Of a stretch of DNA of 64,000 nucleotides, positions 53,017 through 61,984 are shown piece after piece; the first letter of the stretch is position 1, and each line of letters starts with the position of its first letter. Made by a program: the position numbers and the translations under genes. Under the pieces are notes generated by a model. The model worked only from the letters and a program-made list of their open reading frames with translations. It did no database searches and was not told the DNA's origin. The DNA lies in assembly GCA_029580855.1 (NCBI GenBank), contig JAKPQH010000137.1, positions 62,001 through 126,000 of the forward strand, written 5' to 3'. The stretch comes from a bacterium (GTDB taxonomy: Bacteria > Methylomirabilota > Methylomirabilia > Methylomirabilales > 2-02-FULL-66-22).

Positions 53017-53991
53017 TCATTTGAGCAGGCCCATCTCCTTCAGCAGCACGGTGTACCGGTCGTGCTCCTTGGCCAGCCACGTCCCAAAGGTCGGCCCATC
53101 CATCCACGCTTCGGAGAGCATGTTCTCGCCGACATACTTGTTGAACGTGTCCGACTTCATGTATTTGAGGAGCGCCTCCTCCAGGGTCTTCCGGGCGTCT
53201 TCCGGGATCCCGCCAGGCGCCACCAGGCCGCGGTTTTGGACGTACAGAGCGTCGATTCCTTGTTCCTTCAGGGTCGGAACGTCCGGCGCGCCCGCCAAAC
53301 GTTTCTCCGCGTAGACCCCCAGCAACCGGACCTTCTTGGCCTTGGCCAGCTCCAGCGCTTCGCCCGGATTGGAGACGGCGGCGTCGACGTGGCCGCCCAT
53401 CAAGGCTGCGTTCACCTCTCCCCCGCTGTTGAAGACGATATAGTTGAGCTGGATGCCTGCCGCCTTCTCCAGCAGGTAGGAGCAAACGGAGTCCGAGGAT
53501 CCGAGCTGCGTCCCGCCCACCGTGATCTTCTTGGGGTTCGCCTTGGCAAAGGCCACCAGGTCCTTCACCGTCTGGAACTTCGAATCGCCCTTCACCATGA
53601 GCATGTACTCGTCGAAGGCGAAGTTGGCGAGCGGCGTGAAGTCCTTGTAGTTGCTGGTGGATTTCCGCAGGATGGGGGTGGTAAGGAAGCTGGTCACCGC
53701 GGTGAGCATAAAGTACGGGTCGCCTTTCTTGCCCGCCACATAGGCAAAGGCGATGGCTCCGCTTCCTCCGGGCTTGTTCTCCACCACGATGGGCTGCGGC
53801 AGATATTTCTCCTTGTCGTTGGCCGCCGCCAGGGTGCGGGAAAAGATGTCGCTCCCGCCGCCCGCCCCCGCGTGGACGATCAACTGGATCGGCTTCTCGG
53901 GGAACTTGGCGGCCTGACCGGTACCCGACGGCGCAAGCGAAAGGGCGACGGCAACCAGCGAGGCCAGAGCCAACGTTTTCCGTGTTCGCAT
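53017..53991 (-). CDS. Tripartite tricarboxylate transporter binding protein, TctC family (system 1)
   Basis: 324 residues. Signal peptide TLALASLVAVALSLAPSGTG with cleavage near QAA, then FPEKPIQLIVHAGAGGGSDI, the family start, and VVENKPGGSGAIAFAYVAGK. ATG 53991 follows GAGGAGGAA. First gene of the operon (TctC, TctB, TctA, M29-like enzyme). Ligands of the family are carboxylates or amides and cannot be predicted. Confidence 0.95.
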   Translation of the reverse strand: MRTRKTLALASLVAVALSLAPSGTGQAAKFPEKPIQLIVHAGAGGGSDIFSRTLAAANDKEKYLPQPIVVENKPGGSGAIAFAYVAGKKGDPYFMLTAVTSFLTTPILRKSTSNYKDFTPLANFAFDEYMLMVKGDSKFQTVKDLVAFAKANPKKITVGGTQLGSSDSVCSYLLEKAAGIQLNYIVFNSGGEVNAALMGGHVDAAVSNPGEALELAKAKKVRLLGVYAEKRLAGAPDVPTLKEQGIDALYVQNRGLVAPGGIPEDARKTLEEALLKYMKSDTFNKYVGENMLSEAWMDGPTFGTWLAKEHDRYTVLLKEMGLLK

Positions 53992-54092
53992 GACGTTCCT
54001 CCTCTACACCACCGGATCATGAAAAATGAGACGCTCGCCGTCGTGCGCGGCCTCCGCCACAAGGGCCCGCCAGAGCGCCAACGGACCGGCGC

Positions 54093-55628
54093 TCACCGAC
54101 TCCGCTTCGGTGCCGTCCCCGCCCCCGTCGTGCGGGTCGCCGGCCGGGGCGCCCGCCCGGGCGCGACGGTCCGCGTCGCGCGCGGCGCGGCGCGGCCGGC
54201 GGACCCCACCGTGCCGGCGTCGCGGGAGAGCAGTCCCGTCAGCTCCCGCACATTCGTCAGCGATTCGAGATTCCTGACGAGTTCGACGACCGGCTCGGCC
54301 TTTTTCTTCGGCCACCGGCTGTAGGCGGCGCACTCACGGAACTTGTCGGCCACCTCGTCATAACTCATCGGGTTTGCGGGGCTCCCCTTCCCGAAATCGG
54401 CCCGGTCGCGGATCGCCCGGCCGTCGGTCAGGGCGATTTCCAGGAACGTGGTCATCTTGTCGTAACCCGCCGCCTCCGCCTCGGGATGGACGCCGAATTC
54501 CACCTTCCGCATCATGGCCTGGACATCGGGGCGGTTCACGGTCTCGTCGGTGAACTCGGTCAGGCCGCCCCTGCGCTCCAGGAGCAGGATGGCCATGCAA
54601 AACTCCATGCTGAACTTGGCCTGCAGCGCCGTGGTGGGACGATGATGGATCAACGCATTGGGCATGTTTTGATTCGTCCCGACCTTCACGGACACCACCT
54701 GGTCCGGCTTGATGTCGTGCTTCCGGATCAGCTCCAGCATCGTGGTCATGCCCGGATGCGTCAGCGACCCGGAGGGATGGGGTTTGATGGACACACCGGG
54801 ATCGGCGAATGTCCACGGTTTCCCCAGCTTGCCCAGGATAGCCGACTCGTCGTAGCCGCCCCCCGCCGCCCGGAAAAAGCCGCGTCCCGCTTCCAGGACG
54901 ATGGGTGTGGCCGTGAGACCGAGTCGGGCGAACTCCGCGGCGATCACGCCGCCCTCCGCCGCGCGACCCGCGTGGAACGGCTTCATCATCGTTCCGAAGT
55001 TCTCCCGGACGCCCGCCGCCAGGCTTCCGGCGATCCCCAGACATGTCCGCGCCTGGTCGGCCGTAAACCCCAGAAGGTTGGCCACGCCCGCCGCCGCGCC
55101 CAGCGTCCCGCATGTGGCCGTGGAGTGAAACCCGTGCTGGTAGTGGCGGGGGTTGATCGCCTCCGCGATCTTGCATTCCACTTCCACGCCGACGTGGTAT
55201 GCCGCGAGAAGATCCTTGCCCGATCGGCCGTCGCGCTCCGCCACGGCCAGGGTCGACGGGAGCGCCGGCGCCGTCGGGTGGGTCAGCAAACCGTACACCC
55301 GATCCGTGCCGACGGCGAGCTGCGTGTCGTCGTAGTCGTCGGCGTGCACCCCGATTCCGTTGGCGAATGCCGCAAAGCGGGGCGGTACCCGCAGCGTCGA
55401 ACCGATCACGCTGGCCCGGCCTTCTCCCACGCCGAGGCTCTGAAGGTGCCGCCGCACGATGCCGCCGCTTTTGGCCACGGAGCCCGCCAGCGCCAGCCCG
55501 AGCCCGTCCAGGATGGACTTCTTGCCCAGGGCCACGACCTCCGTCGGGATATCGGCGTAACGCGTCGAAGCGATGAACTCCGCCACGTACCCCGTCAGCG
55601 ACCCGCTTCCCGCCCTCTCCGTCGTCAT
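54093..55628 (-). CDS. MmgE/PrpD-family protein
   Basis: 511 residues. The family includes 2-methylcitrate dehydratase and cis-aconitate decarboxylase. Blocks seen: SILDGLGLALAGSVAKSGGI, GIGVHADDYDDTQLAVGTDR, HPTAPALPSTLAVAERDGRS, HYQHGFHSTATCGTLGAAAG and KPHPSGSLTHPG. The last about 40 residues are Arg/Ala/Thr-rich and unlike the family, suggesting loss of the usual stop and read-through into intergenic sequence. ATG 55628 overlaps the GntR stop by four bases (ATGA), so the two are translationally coupled. Other members act on unidentified substrates, so the enzyme name is not fixed. Confidence 0.9.
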   Translation of the reverse strand: MTTERAGSGSLTGYVAEFIASTRYADIPTEVVALGKKSILDGLGLALAGSVAKSGGIVRRHLQSLGVGEGRASVIGSTLRVPPRFAAFANGIGVHADDYDDTQLAVGTDRVYGLLTHPTAPALPSTLAVAERDGRSGKDLLAAYHVGVEVECKIAEAINPRHYQHGFHSTATCGTLGAAAGVANLLGFTADQARTCLGIAGSLAAGVRENFGTMMKPFHAGRAAEGGVIAAEFARLGLTATPIVLEAGRGFFRAAGGGYDESAILGKLGKPWTFADPGVSIKPHPSGSLTHPGMTTMLELIRKHDIKPDQVVSVKVGTNQNMPNALIHHRPTTALQAKFSMEFCMAILLLERRGGLTEFTDETVNRPDVQAMMRKVEFGVHPEAEAAGYDKMTTFLEIALTDGRAIRDRADFGKGSPANPMSYDEVADKFRECAAYSRWPKKKAEPVVELVRNLESLTNVRELTGLLSRDAGTVGSAGRAAPRATRTVAPGRAPRPATRTTGAGTAPKRSR

Positions 55629-56353
55629 TGCGCCCTCCTCCGCTGGTGCGCCCCCGTACCCGCCGAACCCCGCGCCCGCCGTTTTGTGGATCCGGGGACC
55701 GTCCGTTTCAGCACGCCGTACGCCGCCTCGATGTGTTCCCGCATGGCCCGCTCCGCCTCCGCCCCGCGTCCGCGCAGGATTGCCGCGGCGATGCGCCGGT
55801 GTCCTCGCAGCGAAATCTTGGGTCGCCCTCGGACCGCCAGGGACACCGTCCGCAACCGGGAGACGTGCTGAGCCAGGCTTTGATAGATCCCCTGCAACCG
55901 CCGGTTGCCCGAGAGTTCGACGATGACGTCGTGAAACCGTCCGGAGATCTCGTGGTATTGCCGGTAGTCGGCGGTCCGCTTGGCCAGGTCCGAGAGGATG
56001 CCGCCCAGGACGACCCGTTTGGCGTCATCCTGGCTCTCCGCGGCCTGCCGCGCCGCCAGCCCCTCGATGACGCTCCGGATGGCGTAGAGGTCTTCCGCAT
56101 CCTGGGGCGTGATCTCGCTGACGAACGAACCGAACCGGGGGACGGTGGTGACAAAGCCCTCGGCCTCCAGTTGGCGGATGGCCTCGCGGAGCGGCGTCCG
56201 GCTCACGTTCAGTTGTCGGGCCAGTTGGGGTTCGATCAGGCGGGACTTCGGAGCCAGGTCGCCGGTGATGATGGCCCGGCGCAACCGCGCCACGATCCGC
56301 TCCCGGAGGGATCGATGGTCGGCCAGCGATCGGACGACGACCTGTTCGGCCAT
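55625..56353 (-). CDS. GntR-family regulator, FCD subfamily
   Basis: 242 residues. The winged helix-turn-helix (about 15-80) has LRERIVARLRRAIITGDLAP, LIEPQLARQLNVSRTPLREA and EGFVTTVPRFGSFVSEI. The FCD domain (about 90-215) carries the metal-ligand pattern D-x3-H...H...H: YRQYHEISGRFHDVIVELSG and LRGHRRIAAAILRG with AMREHIEAAY. These regulators respond to organic acids. The ATG at 56353 follows AGGAG. A palindrome overlaps its own promoter (56371-56411), suggesting autorepression. Likely controls the MmgE/PrpD gene it is coupled to, and perhaps the TTT operons on each side. Confidence 0.93.
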   Translation of the reverse strand: MAEQVVVRSLADHRSLRERIVARLRRAIITGDLAPKSRLIEPQLARQLNVSRTPLREAIRQLEAEGFVTTVPRFGSFVSEITPQDAEDLYAIRSVIEGLAARQAAESQDDAKRVVLGGILSDLAKRTADYRQYHEISGRFHDVIVELSGNRRLQGIYQSLAQHVSRLRTVSLAVRGRPKISLRGHRRIAAAILRGRGAEAERAMREHIEAAYGVLKRTVPGSTKRRARGSAGTGAHQRRRAQ

Positions 56354-56370
56354 GCCGCGGCTCCTGATGT

Positions 56371-56411
56371 ATACAGCATACTGTGTATTCCTATCCGACC
56401 TCGCGTGTCAA
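56371..56411 (-). promoter_or_regulatory. GntR promoter with overlapping operator-like palindrome
   Basis: On the minus strand TTGACA (56411-56406), 17-base spacer, then atacac (56388-56383), which is also the first arm of the imperfect palindrome atacacagtatgctgtat (56388-56371), arms ATACA/TGTAT. FCD-type GntR proteins bind short A/T-flanked palindromes, so self-repression fits; this is inference. Confidence 0.55.
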
Positions 56412-56536
56412 GCGGAAAGGTGATACGGGCGGCCACCGCTCCGCGGCGCGGGGCCTTCCGGCGGGTGTGCCCTGCGGGCGGACAACGTGGGTCGTGCCGA
56501 CCGAGAAAAGCGGCAAGGCTCGCGCAACGGCGCCCG

Positions 56537-58036
56537 CTATTCCGGCAGCGCTTCCTCGCGCTTTTTGCGGATCACCGGGAAAACGAGCACAACGAGCAGG
56601 ATGGCGGCCACGGCCAGGAGGGCGGCGCTGATCGGTCGCTGCACGAAGACCGCCGGGTCTCCCCCGGAGAGGAGCATCGCTCGGCGGAAGTTCTCCTCCA
56701 GCAGCGGCCCCAGGACAAACCCCAGGACCATGGGGGCGGGTTGCACGCCGATCTTGTTGAAGAAGTATCCCAGGGCACCCCAGCCGAGCATCAACCAGAC
56801 CGAGAACACGCTGTTGCCGCTGGCGTAGGCGCCGATACAGCAAAACAGGATGATGGCGGGAAACAGGAGCCGGTAGGGCACGCGGAGCAACGCGACCCAG
56901 ATGCCCACCAGGGGCAGATTGATGATCACCAGCATCAGATTGCCGATCCACATGCTGGCCACCACGCCCCAATACAGGGCCGGCTGCTCGCGGATCACGG
57001 AAGGACCGGGCTGAATCCCCTGGATCATCAGCGCCCCGATCATGAGCGCCATGAGCGGGTTTGTCGGGATGCCCATGGTGAGCAGCGGGATGAAGCTGGT
57101 CTGGGCGCCGGCGTTGTTCGCCGACTCGGGCGAGGCGACCCCCTCGATGACGCCGGTCCCGAACCGCTCCGGGTGCCGCGATACCTTTTTTTCCAGAGCG
57201 TACGCCGCGAACGGCGGCAATGCCGCACCCCCGCCGGGCAGAATGCCGAGTATCGTCCCGACGCAAGTCCCCCGGAGTATCGCTGGGAATGACGCTTTGA
57301 GGTCCGGCCACGTCGGCATCAGATTCCTGATCTTGCCCGCCAGGATGCTGCGGTCCTGCGCGCTCCCCAGGTTGGCGATCACCTCGCCGATCCCGAAGAG
57401 CCCGACCACGACCGGCACGAAGTCCATGCCGTCGGCGATGTCGGGGATGCCGAATGTGAGCCGCGGCTTGCCCGAATTCACATCGATCCCCACGAGGCCG
57501 ACCAGCACGCCCATCAGCACCATGGCGATGGCCTTGAAGGGAGAACCGTGCGCCAGGACCACCGCGGCGATCAAGCCCATGACCAGGAGGCTGAAATATT
57601 CCGGGGCCGTGAATTTCATCGCCAGCGTCGCCAGCGGCGCGCTGAGCACGGCGATCACGAGGGTCGCCACCGTCCCCGCGAAGAACGAACCCACGGCGGC
57701 GATGGCCAGGGCCGGACCGGCCCGCCCCTGCCGGGCCATCTGATACCCGTCCAGGCACGTGACGACGGCGGAGGTCTCCCCCGGCACGTTGACCAGGATG
57801 GCCGTGGTGGAACCGCCGTACTGGGCGCCGTAGAAGATGCCGGCCAGCATGATCATGGCCGACGCGGGCGGGAGGCCGAACGTGAACGGGAGGAGCATGG
57901 CCGTGGTGTTGAGCGGCGAGATGCCCGGCAGGACCCCGACCAGCGTCCCGATGATCACGCCCAGGAAACAGAAAAGGAGATTCTGCAGCGACAGGGCCGT
58001 TGAGAAACCCAGCGCGAGGTTGTCGACGAGGTTCAC
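56537..58036 (-). CDS. Tripartite tricarboxylate transporter permease, TctA family (system 2)
   Basis: 499 residues, about twelve helices. Blocks: [60 protein letters not shown] and [20 protein letters not shown]. The start is GTG 58036 ([11 protein letters not shown]) after GGTGAGG; longer frames would overlap the TctB stop at 58047. Sequence blocks differ clearly from system 1, so the two importers are not recent copies. Confidence 0.94.
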   Translation of the reverse strand: MNLVDNLALGFSTALSLQNLLFCFLGVIIGTLVGVLPGISPLNTTAMLLPFTFGLPPASAMIMLAGIFYGAQYGGSTTAILVNVPGETSAVVTCLDGYQMARQGRAGPALAIAAVGSFFAGTVATLVIAVLSAPLATLAMKFTAPEYFSLLVMGLIAAVVLAHGSPFKAIAMVLMGVLVGLVGIDVNSGKPRLTFGIPDIADGMDFVPVVVGLFGIGEVIANLGSAQDRSILAGKIRNLMPTWPDLKASFPAILRGTCVGTILGILPGGGAALPPFAAYALEKKVSRHPERFGTGVIEGVASPESANNAGAQTSFIPLLTMGIPTNPLMALMIGALMIQGIQPGPSVIREQPALYWGVVASMWIGNLMLVIINLPLVGIWVALLRVPYRLLFPAIILFCCIGAYASGNSVFSVWLMLGWGALGYFFNKIGVQPAPMVLGFVLGPLLEENFRRAMLLSGGDPAVFVQRPISAALLAVAAILLVVLVFPVIRKKREEALPE

Positions 58037-58046
58037 GGGCGGGGCC

Positions 58047-58514
58047 TCACCACCGCGGCCAGACGGCCAGCGGGAGCCCCAGGCCGTTGACAAACAGGAG
58101 CACGGTGAAGGCCGTGAGAATCACGGCAAAGACAAAGCTCTCGCGCCACCGGAAGTCGGACACGGCGAACGTCGAGCAGGCCATCGTCGCAAAGGTCGCC
58201 AGGGCCAGGCCGCCCTTCGGGAGGAGCAGGGCGAAGACAGCCAGGGACAGCAGCACCATCACAAACGACCGGAGATCGAAGCCCGGCAGGGGCCGGTGGG
58301 TGGCCCGAAATCCGCTCGCCGCAAAGGCGAGGCCGAACCCCATGAGGATCCACGCCAAGGCGCGCGGCACGTATCCCGGGCCCATATCGGCCGCGGTCCC
58401 GATGGCGAGTGCCCGTGTCTCCCAGAGAGCCACCGTGGCCAGGATGATCAGGAACGCCCCAAACGCGATGTCGGGGGCGTTCCCGTGCTGGTTGCGTGCG
58501 GCAGATTCCGGCAT
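58047..58514 (-). CDS. Tripartite tricarboxylate transporter small subunit, TctB family (system 2)
   Basis: 155 residues with four hydrophobic helices (IAFGAFLIILATVALWETRA; LAWILMGFGLAFAASGFRAT; FVMVLLSLAVFALLLPKGGL; FVFAVILTAFTVLLFVNGLG) and the GTAADMGPGYVPRALAW loop after helix 1, the TctB landmark. ATG 58514 lies nine bases after the TctC stop. Confidence 0.9.
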   Translation of the reverse strand: MPESAARNQHGNAPDIAFGAFLIILATVALWETRALAIGTAADMGPGYVPRALAWILMGFGLAFAASGFRATHRPLPGFDLRSFVMVLLSLAVFALLLPKGGLALATFATMACSTFAVSDFRWRESFVFAVILTAFTVLLFVNGLGLPLAVWPRW

Positions 58515-58523
58515 CCGGCGGTC

Positions 58524-59507
58524 CTACTCCAGCTTGATGTTCGCCTCGCGGACGACCGCGCCCCAGCTCTTCATGTTGGCCTTCATCCAGGCGGCGAAGT
58601 CCTCCGGCGAGCCGATCTCCACGTCGCCGCCCAGTTCGGTGATCTTTTTCTCGATCTCCGGTATGGCCAGGATCTTCTTCAACTCGGCGTTCAGGCGCGC
58701 CACCATGGGCGTCGGCGTGCCCGCCGTGGTCATGACGCCCTGCCAGGTGCCGCTGTCCACCGCGGGAAGACTCAGCTCCTTGAAGCTCGGTAGATCCTTC
58801 AACGCTTCGAGGCGCTTGGCGCCGGAGACGGCCACGCCCTTGAGCTGGTTCTGCGTGACAAAGGGCTGGGTGGCCAGCGCGCCGTTGATGATGACGTTGC
58901 TCTCGTTGGCCACGACGGCGCGAATGGCCGCGGCGCCTCCCTTGTAGGGGACGTATTTCCAGTCGATCGCCCAGTGCTTTGCCAGGACGATGCCGGTCAA
59001 GTGGTTGGCGTTGCCGACACCGGAGTGTCCCAGCGCCAGCTTGCCCGGATTGGCCTTCGCGTAGGCGACCAGTTCGGCCACGGTCTTCACGGGAAGCGAG
59101 GGGTGAACGGCCAGGATGTACGGCGCGAACATGATCATCCCGACACCCGTGAGATCCTTCTCGGGATCGTAGGTCAGCTTGGAGAAGAGGCTTGGCGCCG
59201 CCGCCACCGCCCCCATGTCCGCGAGCAGCAAGGTGTGCCCGTCCTTCTCCGCCTTGGCCACGAGGTCGGCGCCGATGTTGCCGGTCGCCCCGGGCTTGTT
59301 CTCGACGATCACCGGCTGCCCGACGGCCTTGGACAGGTGCGGACCGATCAGACGGGCGAGGATGTCCGAGGAGCCGCCGGGGGCGTACGGAACAATGATG
59401 CGGACGGGCTTGGTGAATTGCGGATCCGCGGCCTCCGCAAGCGAACCGGCGGCCAGGCCGGCGGCCAGAACCGACAACGCCACGAGAACGAAACGACGGC
59501 TACGCAT
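58524..59507 (-). CDS. Tripartite tricarboxylate transporter binding protein, TctC family (system 2)
   Basis: 327 residues. Signal peptide FVLVALSVLAAGLAAGSLAE, cleavage after AEA, then FTKPVRIIVPYAPGGSSDIL and PVIVENKPGATGNIGADLVA. ATG 59507 follows GGAGGACG about nine bases upstream and has a good promoter (59601-59629). First gene of the second TTT operon (TctC, TctB, TctA). Confidence 0.95.
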   Translation of the reverse strand: MRSRRFVLVALSVLAAGLAAGSLAEAADPQFTKPVRIIVPYAPGGSSDILARLIGPHLSKAVGQPVIVENKPGATGNIGADLVAKAEKDGHTLLLADMGAVAAAPSLFSKLTYDPEKDLTGVGMIMFAPYILAVHPSLPVKTVAELVAYAKANPGKLALGHSGVGNANHLTGIVLAKHWAIDWKYVPYKGGAAAIRAVVANESNVIINGALATQPFVTQNQLKGVAVSGAKRLEALKDLPSFKELSLPAVDSGTWQGVMTTAGTPTPMVARLNAELKKILAIPEIEKKITELGGDVEIGSPEDFAAWMKANMKSWGAVVREANIKLE

Positions 59508-59600
59508 GGGACACGTCCTCCGGTGCATGACAAAAGCGCGCCCCTCGTCGGCCCCTCTCTGAGACCGTGCGGGACTACACAGGCGGCAAAGTGCGTCGGC

Positions 59601-59629
59601 AGTAAATAAGAAAGGCGGAGCCGTGTCAA
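59601..59629 (-). promoter_or_regulatory. Promoter of the second TTT operon
   Basis: Minus strand TTGACA (59629-59624), 17-base spacer, TTTACT (59606-59601), about 95 bases before the ATG at 59507. Confidence 0.6.
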
Positions 59630-59696
59630 TCGGAAACGAAACCGCGAGGCGCTCTCGAGTACATTCTCGAGGAGCCCGGCCCTTCCCGCCGCCACC

Positions 59697-60485
59697 TTAC
59701 GGCATGAACGGCACATCGCACTTGGAGCCGCCCACGCGCCCGACCCGGTCGGCCCAGGCCTCGGACGGCCCTTGCAACAACTCTCCCGCATACGCCTCCG
59801 CGTCGTCTCGCGGCTCGTAGCCAAGCGCCTGTTGGGCGCGGCCGAGATCCCACCACCGCCGGGTGTTGTTGGAGATGCCGTAGACGATCTCGAAACGAAC
59901 GGCGGGCGCCTCGATCGCGCACCGGACCAGCCGCCCCATGTCGCCGGGGCTTATCCAGACGGCCAGATGCCGCTCCTCCAGCGGCCGGTCCCGGAAGAAG
60001 CCGATCCGAAGACAGATCACCTGCAATCCGGCCTTGTCGGCATAGAGACGGCCGGTCGCTTCGGCGAAGCACTTCGTCACGCCATACATGCTGCTCGGCC
60101 GATAGGGGACGTTCTCGTCGATGCGCCGGCCCGCTGGGTAGTACCCGACCACGTGGTGCGTGCTCGCGTACACGACCCGCGGCACCCCGGCGACACGCGC
60201 CGCCTCGAAGACATTGTACGTCCCCAGGATGTTGGTCGGCAGCAGCCGCTCGCGGAAGGGCGCCATATCCGAGACCCCCGCCATGTCCACGATGACGTCG
60301 GCGCCCCGGGCCGCCGCTTCGATCGCCGCGGCATCCGTGGTGTCCCCGCGGATCAAGGTCTCAGACCGCCCGAGATCGTCCAGGACCGACCGATTGAACA
60401 GCACCAGCCGGTAGTCGTCCCGCAGCGCATGCCGCAGGCACCGCCCGATCCGTCCGCTGGCCCCCGTGAGAAGGATGGTCTTCAT
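59697..60485 (-). CDS. NAD-dependent epimerase/dehydratase, uronate-dehydrogenase-like
   Basis: 262 residues of the extended SDR type. NAD motif TGASGRIG at residues 8-15; catalytic Ser109, Tyr134 and Lys138 (YASTHHVVGYYP and SSMYGVTKCFAEA). The block YGISNNTRRWWDLGRAQQAL is characteristic of uronate dehydrogenase, which oxidises hexuronic acids to lactones. No other uronate gene is near, so the assignment is by motif only. ATG 60485 starts at the strand MKTILLTGAS. It lies between the LivK gene and the second TTT operon on the same strand. Confidence 0.8.
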   Translation of the reverse strand: MKTILLTGASGRIGRCLRHALRDDYRLVLFNRSVLDDLGRSETLIRGDTTDAAAIEAAARGADVIVDMAGVSDMAPFRERLLPTNILGTYNVFEAARVAGVPRVVYASTHHVVGYYPAGRRIDENVPYRPSSMYGVTKCFAEATGRLYADKAGLQVICLRIGFFRDRPLEERHLAVWISPGDMGRLVRCAIEAPAVRFEIVYGISNNTRRWWDLGRAQQALGYEPRDDAEAYAGELLQGPSEAWADRVGRVGGSKCDVPFMP

Positions 60486-60612
60486 CGGCCGCGCGTCCCC
60501 CGAGTTGGCCGGCTTGCGGCCGTGGTGTGGCGGAAGCCGGCCAACCCAGCCTCCTCAAAAAGGACCGGAGACCAGGCGCCGTCACCCGGCTGCGATGGGT
60601 GCCCGGATCGCG

Positions 60613-60687
60613 GGGGCACCCACCAGGCGGGTCGCCGGAGTTGGGCCTGCACCCAGGCCTCCAGCGGGTATCCGGCAGCCTGTTACT
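60613..60687 (-). repeat. Stop-codon-linked twin-hairpin element, copy E2
   Basis: On the minus strand it begins agTAAcaggctgccgg at the stop codon of the LivK-type gene. Hairpin 1 pairs taccc with gggtg around ctggaggcct; hairpin 2 pairs accc with gggt around gcctggt. Same layout and about 70 percent match over 60 bases with copy E1 (44712-44789). Confidence 0.65.
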
Positions 60688-61843
60688 CCGCCGGGACGAA
60701 CTTCCCGGCCTTCACCTGCACCATGACCAGCGAATCCACATCCAGGCCGTTGTGGTCCTCGGCGGTGAGGTTGTAGATTCCCGACACACCCACGTACCCC
60801 TTCGTCTGCTCGATGGCCGCACGCAGCGCCTTCGGGTCGGTCCCCACCTTTTTCATCGCGTTGGCCACGATCATGATGGCATCCCACGCATAACCCGAGT
60901 GTGTGTTGATGGGGAACTCTCTGTCATACTTGTACACGTCCTGGTAGAGGTGGATGAATTCGGCGATGACCTTCTTCTGGGGATCCGAATCGGGAAGCGC
61001 GCTCCCCACCATGAGCTTGGTCGCCGGCATGCGGTCGCCCTCCGAACCCTTGCCGGCCAACTCGATGTACTTCGGGTCGGGGAGTCCGTGGCACTGAAAG
61101 AGCGGGATGGTGATGCCAAGCTGAGCCTTGTTTTTGGCCACGATGGACCCCACGGGGCCAATCGTCCAGACCACGATGGCCTGGGGCGCGGCGTTCCTGA
61201 TCTTGGTGAGTTGGGCGGTCATGTCGGTGTCCGAGGGCCCGAAGGACTCCTTCGCCGCAAAGTGGATCCCGAACTCCGGCGCGAGTTTCTCCAGCCAGCC
61301 CAGGCCGTCCTTCCCGAATGCGTCCGAATTTGTAAAGAGCGCCACCGTGGTCAGTCCCTTGGCCTTCAGGTACCCGTAAAGCTTTCGTGCTGCCGTGGAC
61401 GACCGCTGCGGCGATTTGAAGACGTACGTGTACGGGCCGAAGTTGCCGCCCATGATCACCGGATCGCCCCCCACGGTCATAAAGGTCGGGACCCCGGCCT
61501 CCTCGACGATCCGCTTGACGCTCATCCCCTCGCTGGTTTGCGTCGGGCCGATGATGGCAGCCACCTTGTCGCTGAAAATGAACTTCTTGGCGATGACCGC
61601 CGCCTTGGCCGGATCGCTTTCGTTGTCGCCGATGATCAGCTCGATCGGTCGCCCGTTGATGCCTCCCTCTTTGTTGATCTTGTCCACGACCATCTCGGCC
61701 ACCAGCTTCGTCGGTGTGCCGATGTTGGCCGCCGGCCCCGACAGGGCGAAGAACGCCCCGATCCTGATGGGCTCCCCGCCGAAGGCCGCCGGAGCCGCGA
61801 CGCCGAGAACCAGCGCAACGATGACGACCCATCTCGTTTTCAT
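60683..61843 (-). CDS. Branched-chain amino acid-type ABC binding protein (LivK family)
   Basis: 386 residues. Signal peptide VVIVALVLGVAAPAAFGG, then IRIGAFFALSGPAANIGTPT and INKEGGINGRPIELIIGDNE, the standard start of the family, with AAIIGPTQTSEG and HSGYAWDAIMIVANAMKKVG. Ligands are branched-chain amino acids, amides or aromatic acids. ATG 61843 follows GAGGGGGG. The ATPase fusion gene at the right edge is on the same strand 140 bases upstream, and could belong to the same importer. Its stop codon begins repeat E2. Confidence 0.93.
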   Translation of the reverse strand: MKTRWVVIVALVLGVAAPAAFGGEPIRIGAFFALSGPAANIGTPTKLVAEMVVDKINKEGGINGRPIELIIGDNESDPAKAAVIAKKFIFSDKVAAIIGPTQTSEGMSVKRIVEEAGVPTFMTVGGDPVIMGGNFGPYTYVFKSPQRSSTAARKLYGYLKAKGLTTVALFTNSDAFGKDGLGWLEKLAPEFGIHFAAKESFGPSDTDMTAQLTKIRNAAPQAIVVWTIGPVGSIVAKNKAQLGITIPLFQCHGLPDPKYIELAGKGSEGDRMPATKLMVGSALPDSDPQKKVIAEFIHLYQDVYKYDREFPINTHSGYAWDAIMIVANAMKKVGTDPKALRAAIEQTKGYVGVSGIYNLTAEDHNGLDVDSLVMVQVKAGKFVPAE

Positions 61844-61897
61844 GATCGACCCCCCTCTGCATTTCATTGACAACGATGACGAACAGGAATCATCCAT

Positions 61898-61968
61898 CCA
61901 CAGATTACGCAGATTGGCCGATGTCACGAGCGGGAATTTGAAATCTGCGCTATCTGTCTAACCTGTGG
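61898..61968. repeat. Intergenic inverted repeat of the CCACAGATT type
   Basis: ccacagattacgcagatt (from 61898) and aatctgcgctatctg...cctgtgg (to 61968) form an imperfect inverted repeat between the fusion gene and the LivK-type gene. A fragment with the same wording (aatctgtgcactctgtgg) lies at 30344-30361 before the M20 peptidase gene. Confidence 0.55.
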
Positions 61969-61984
61969 ATCCCTCGATCCTCGA

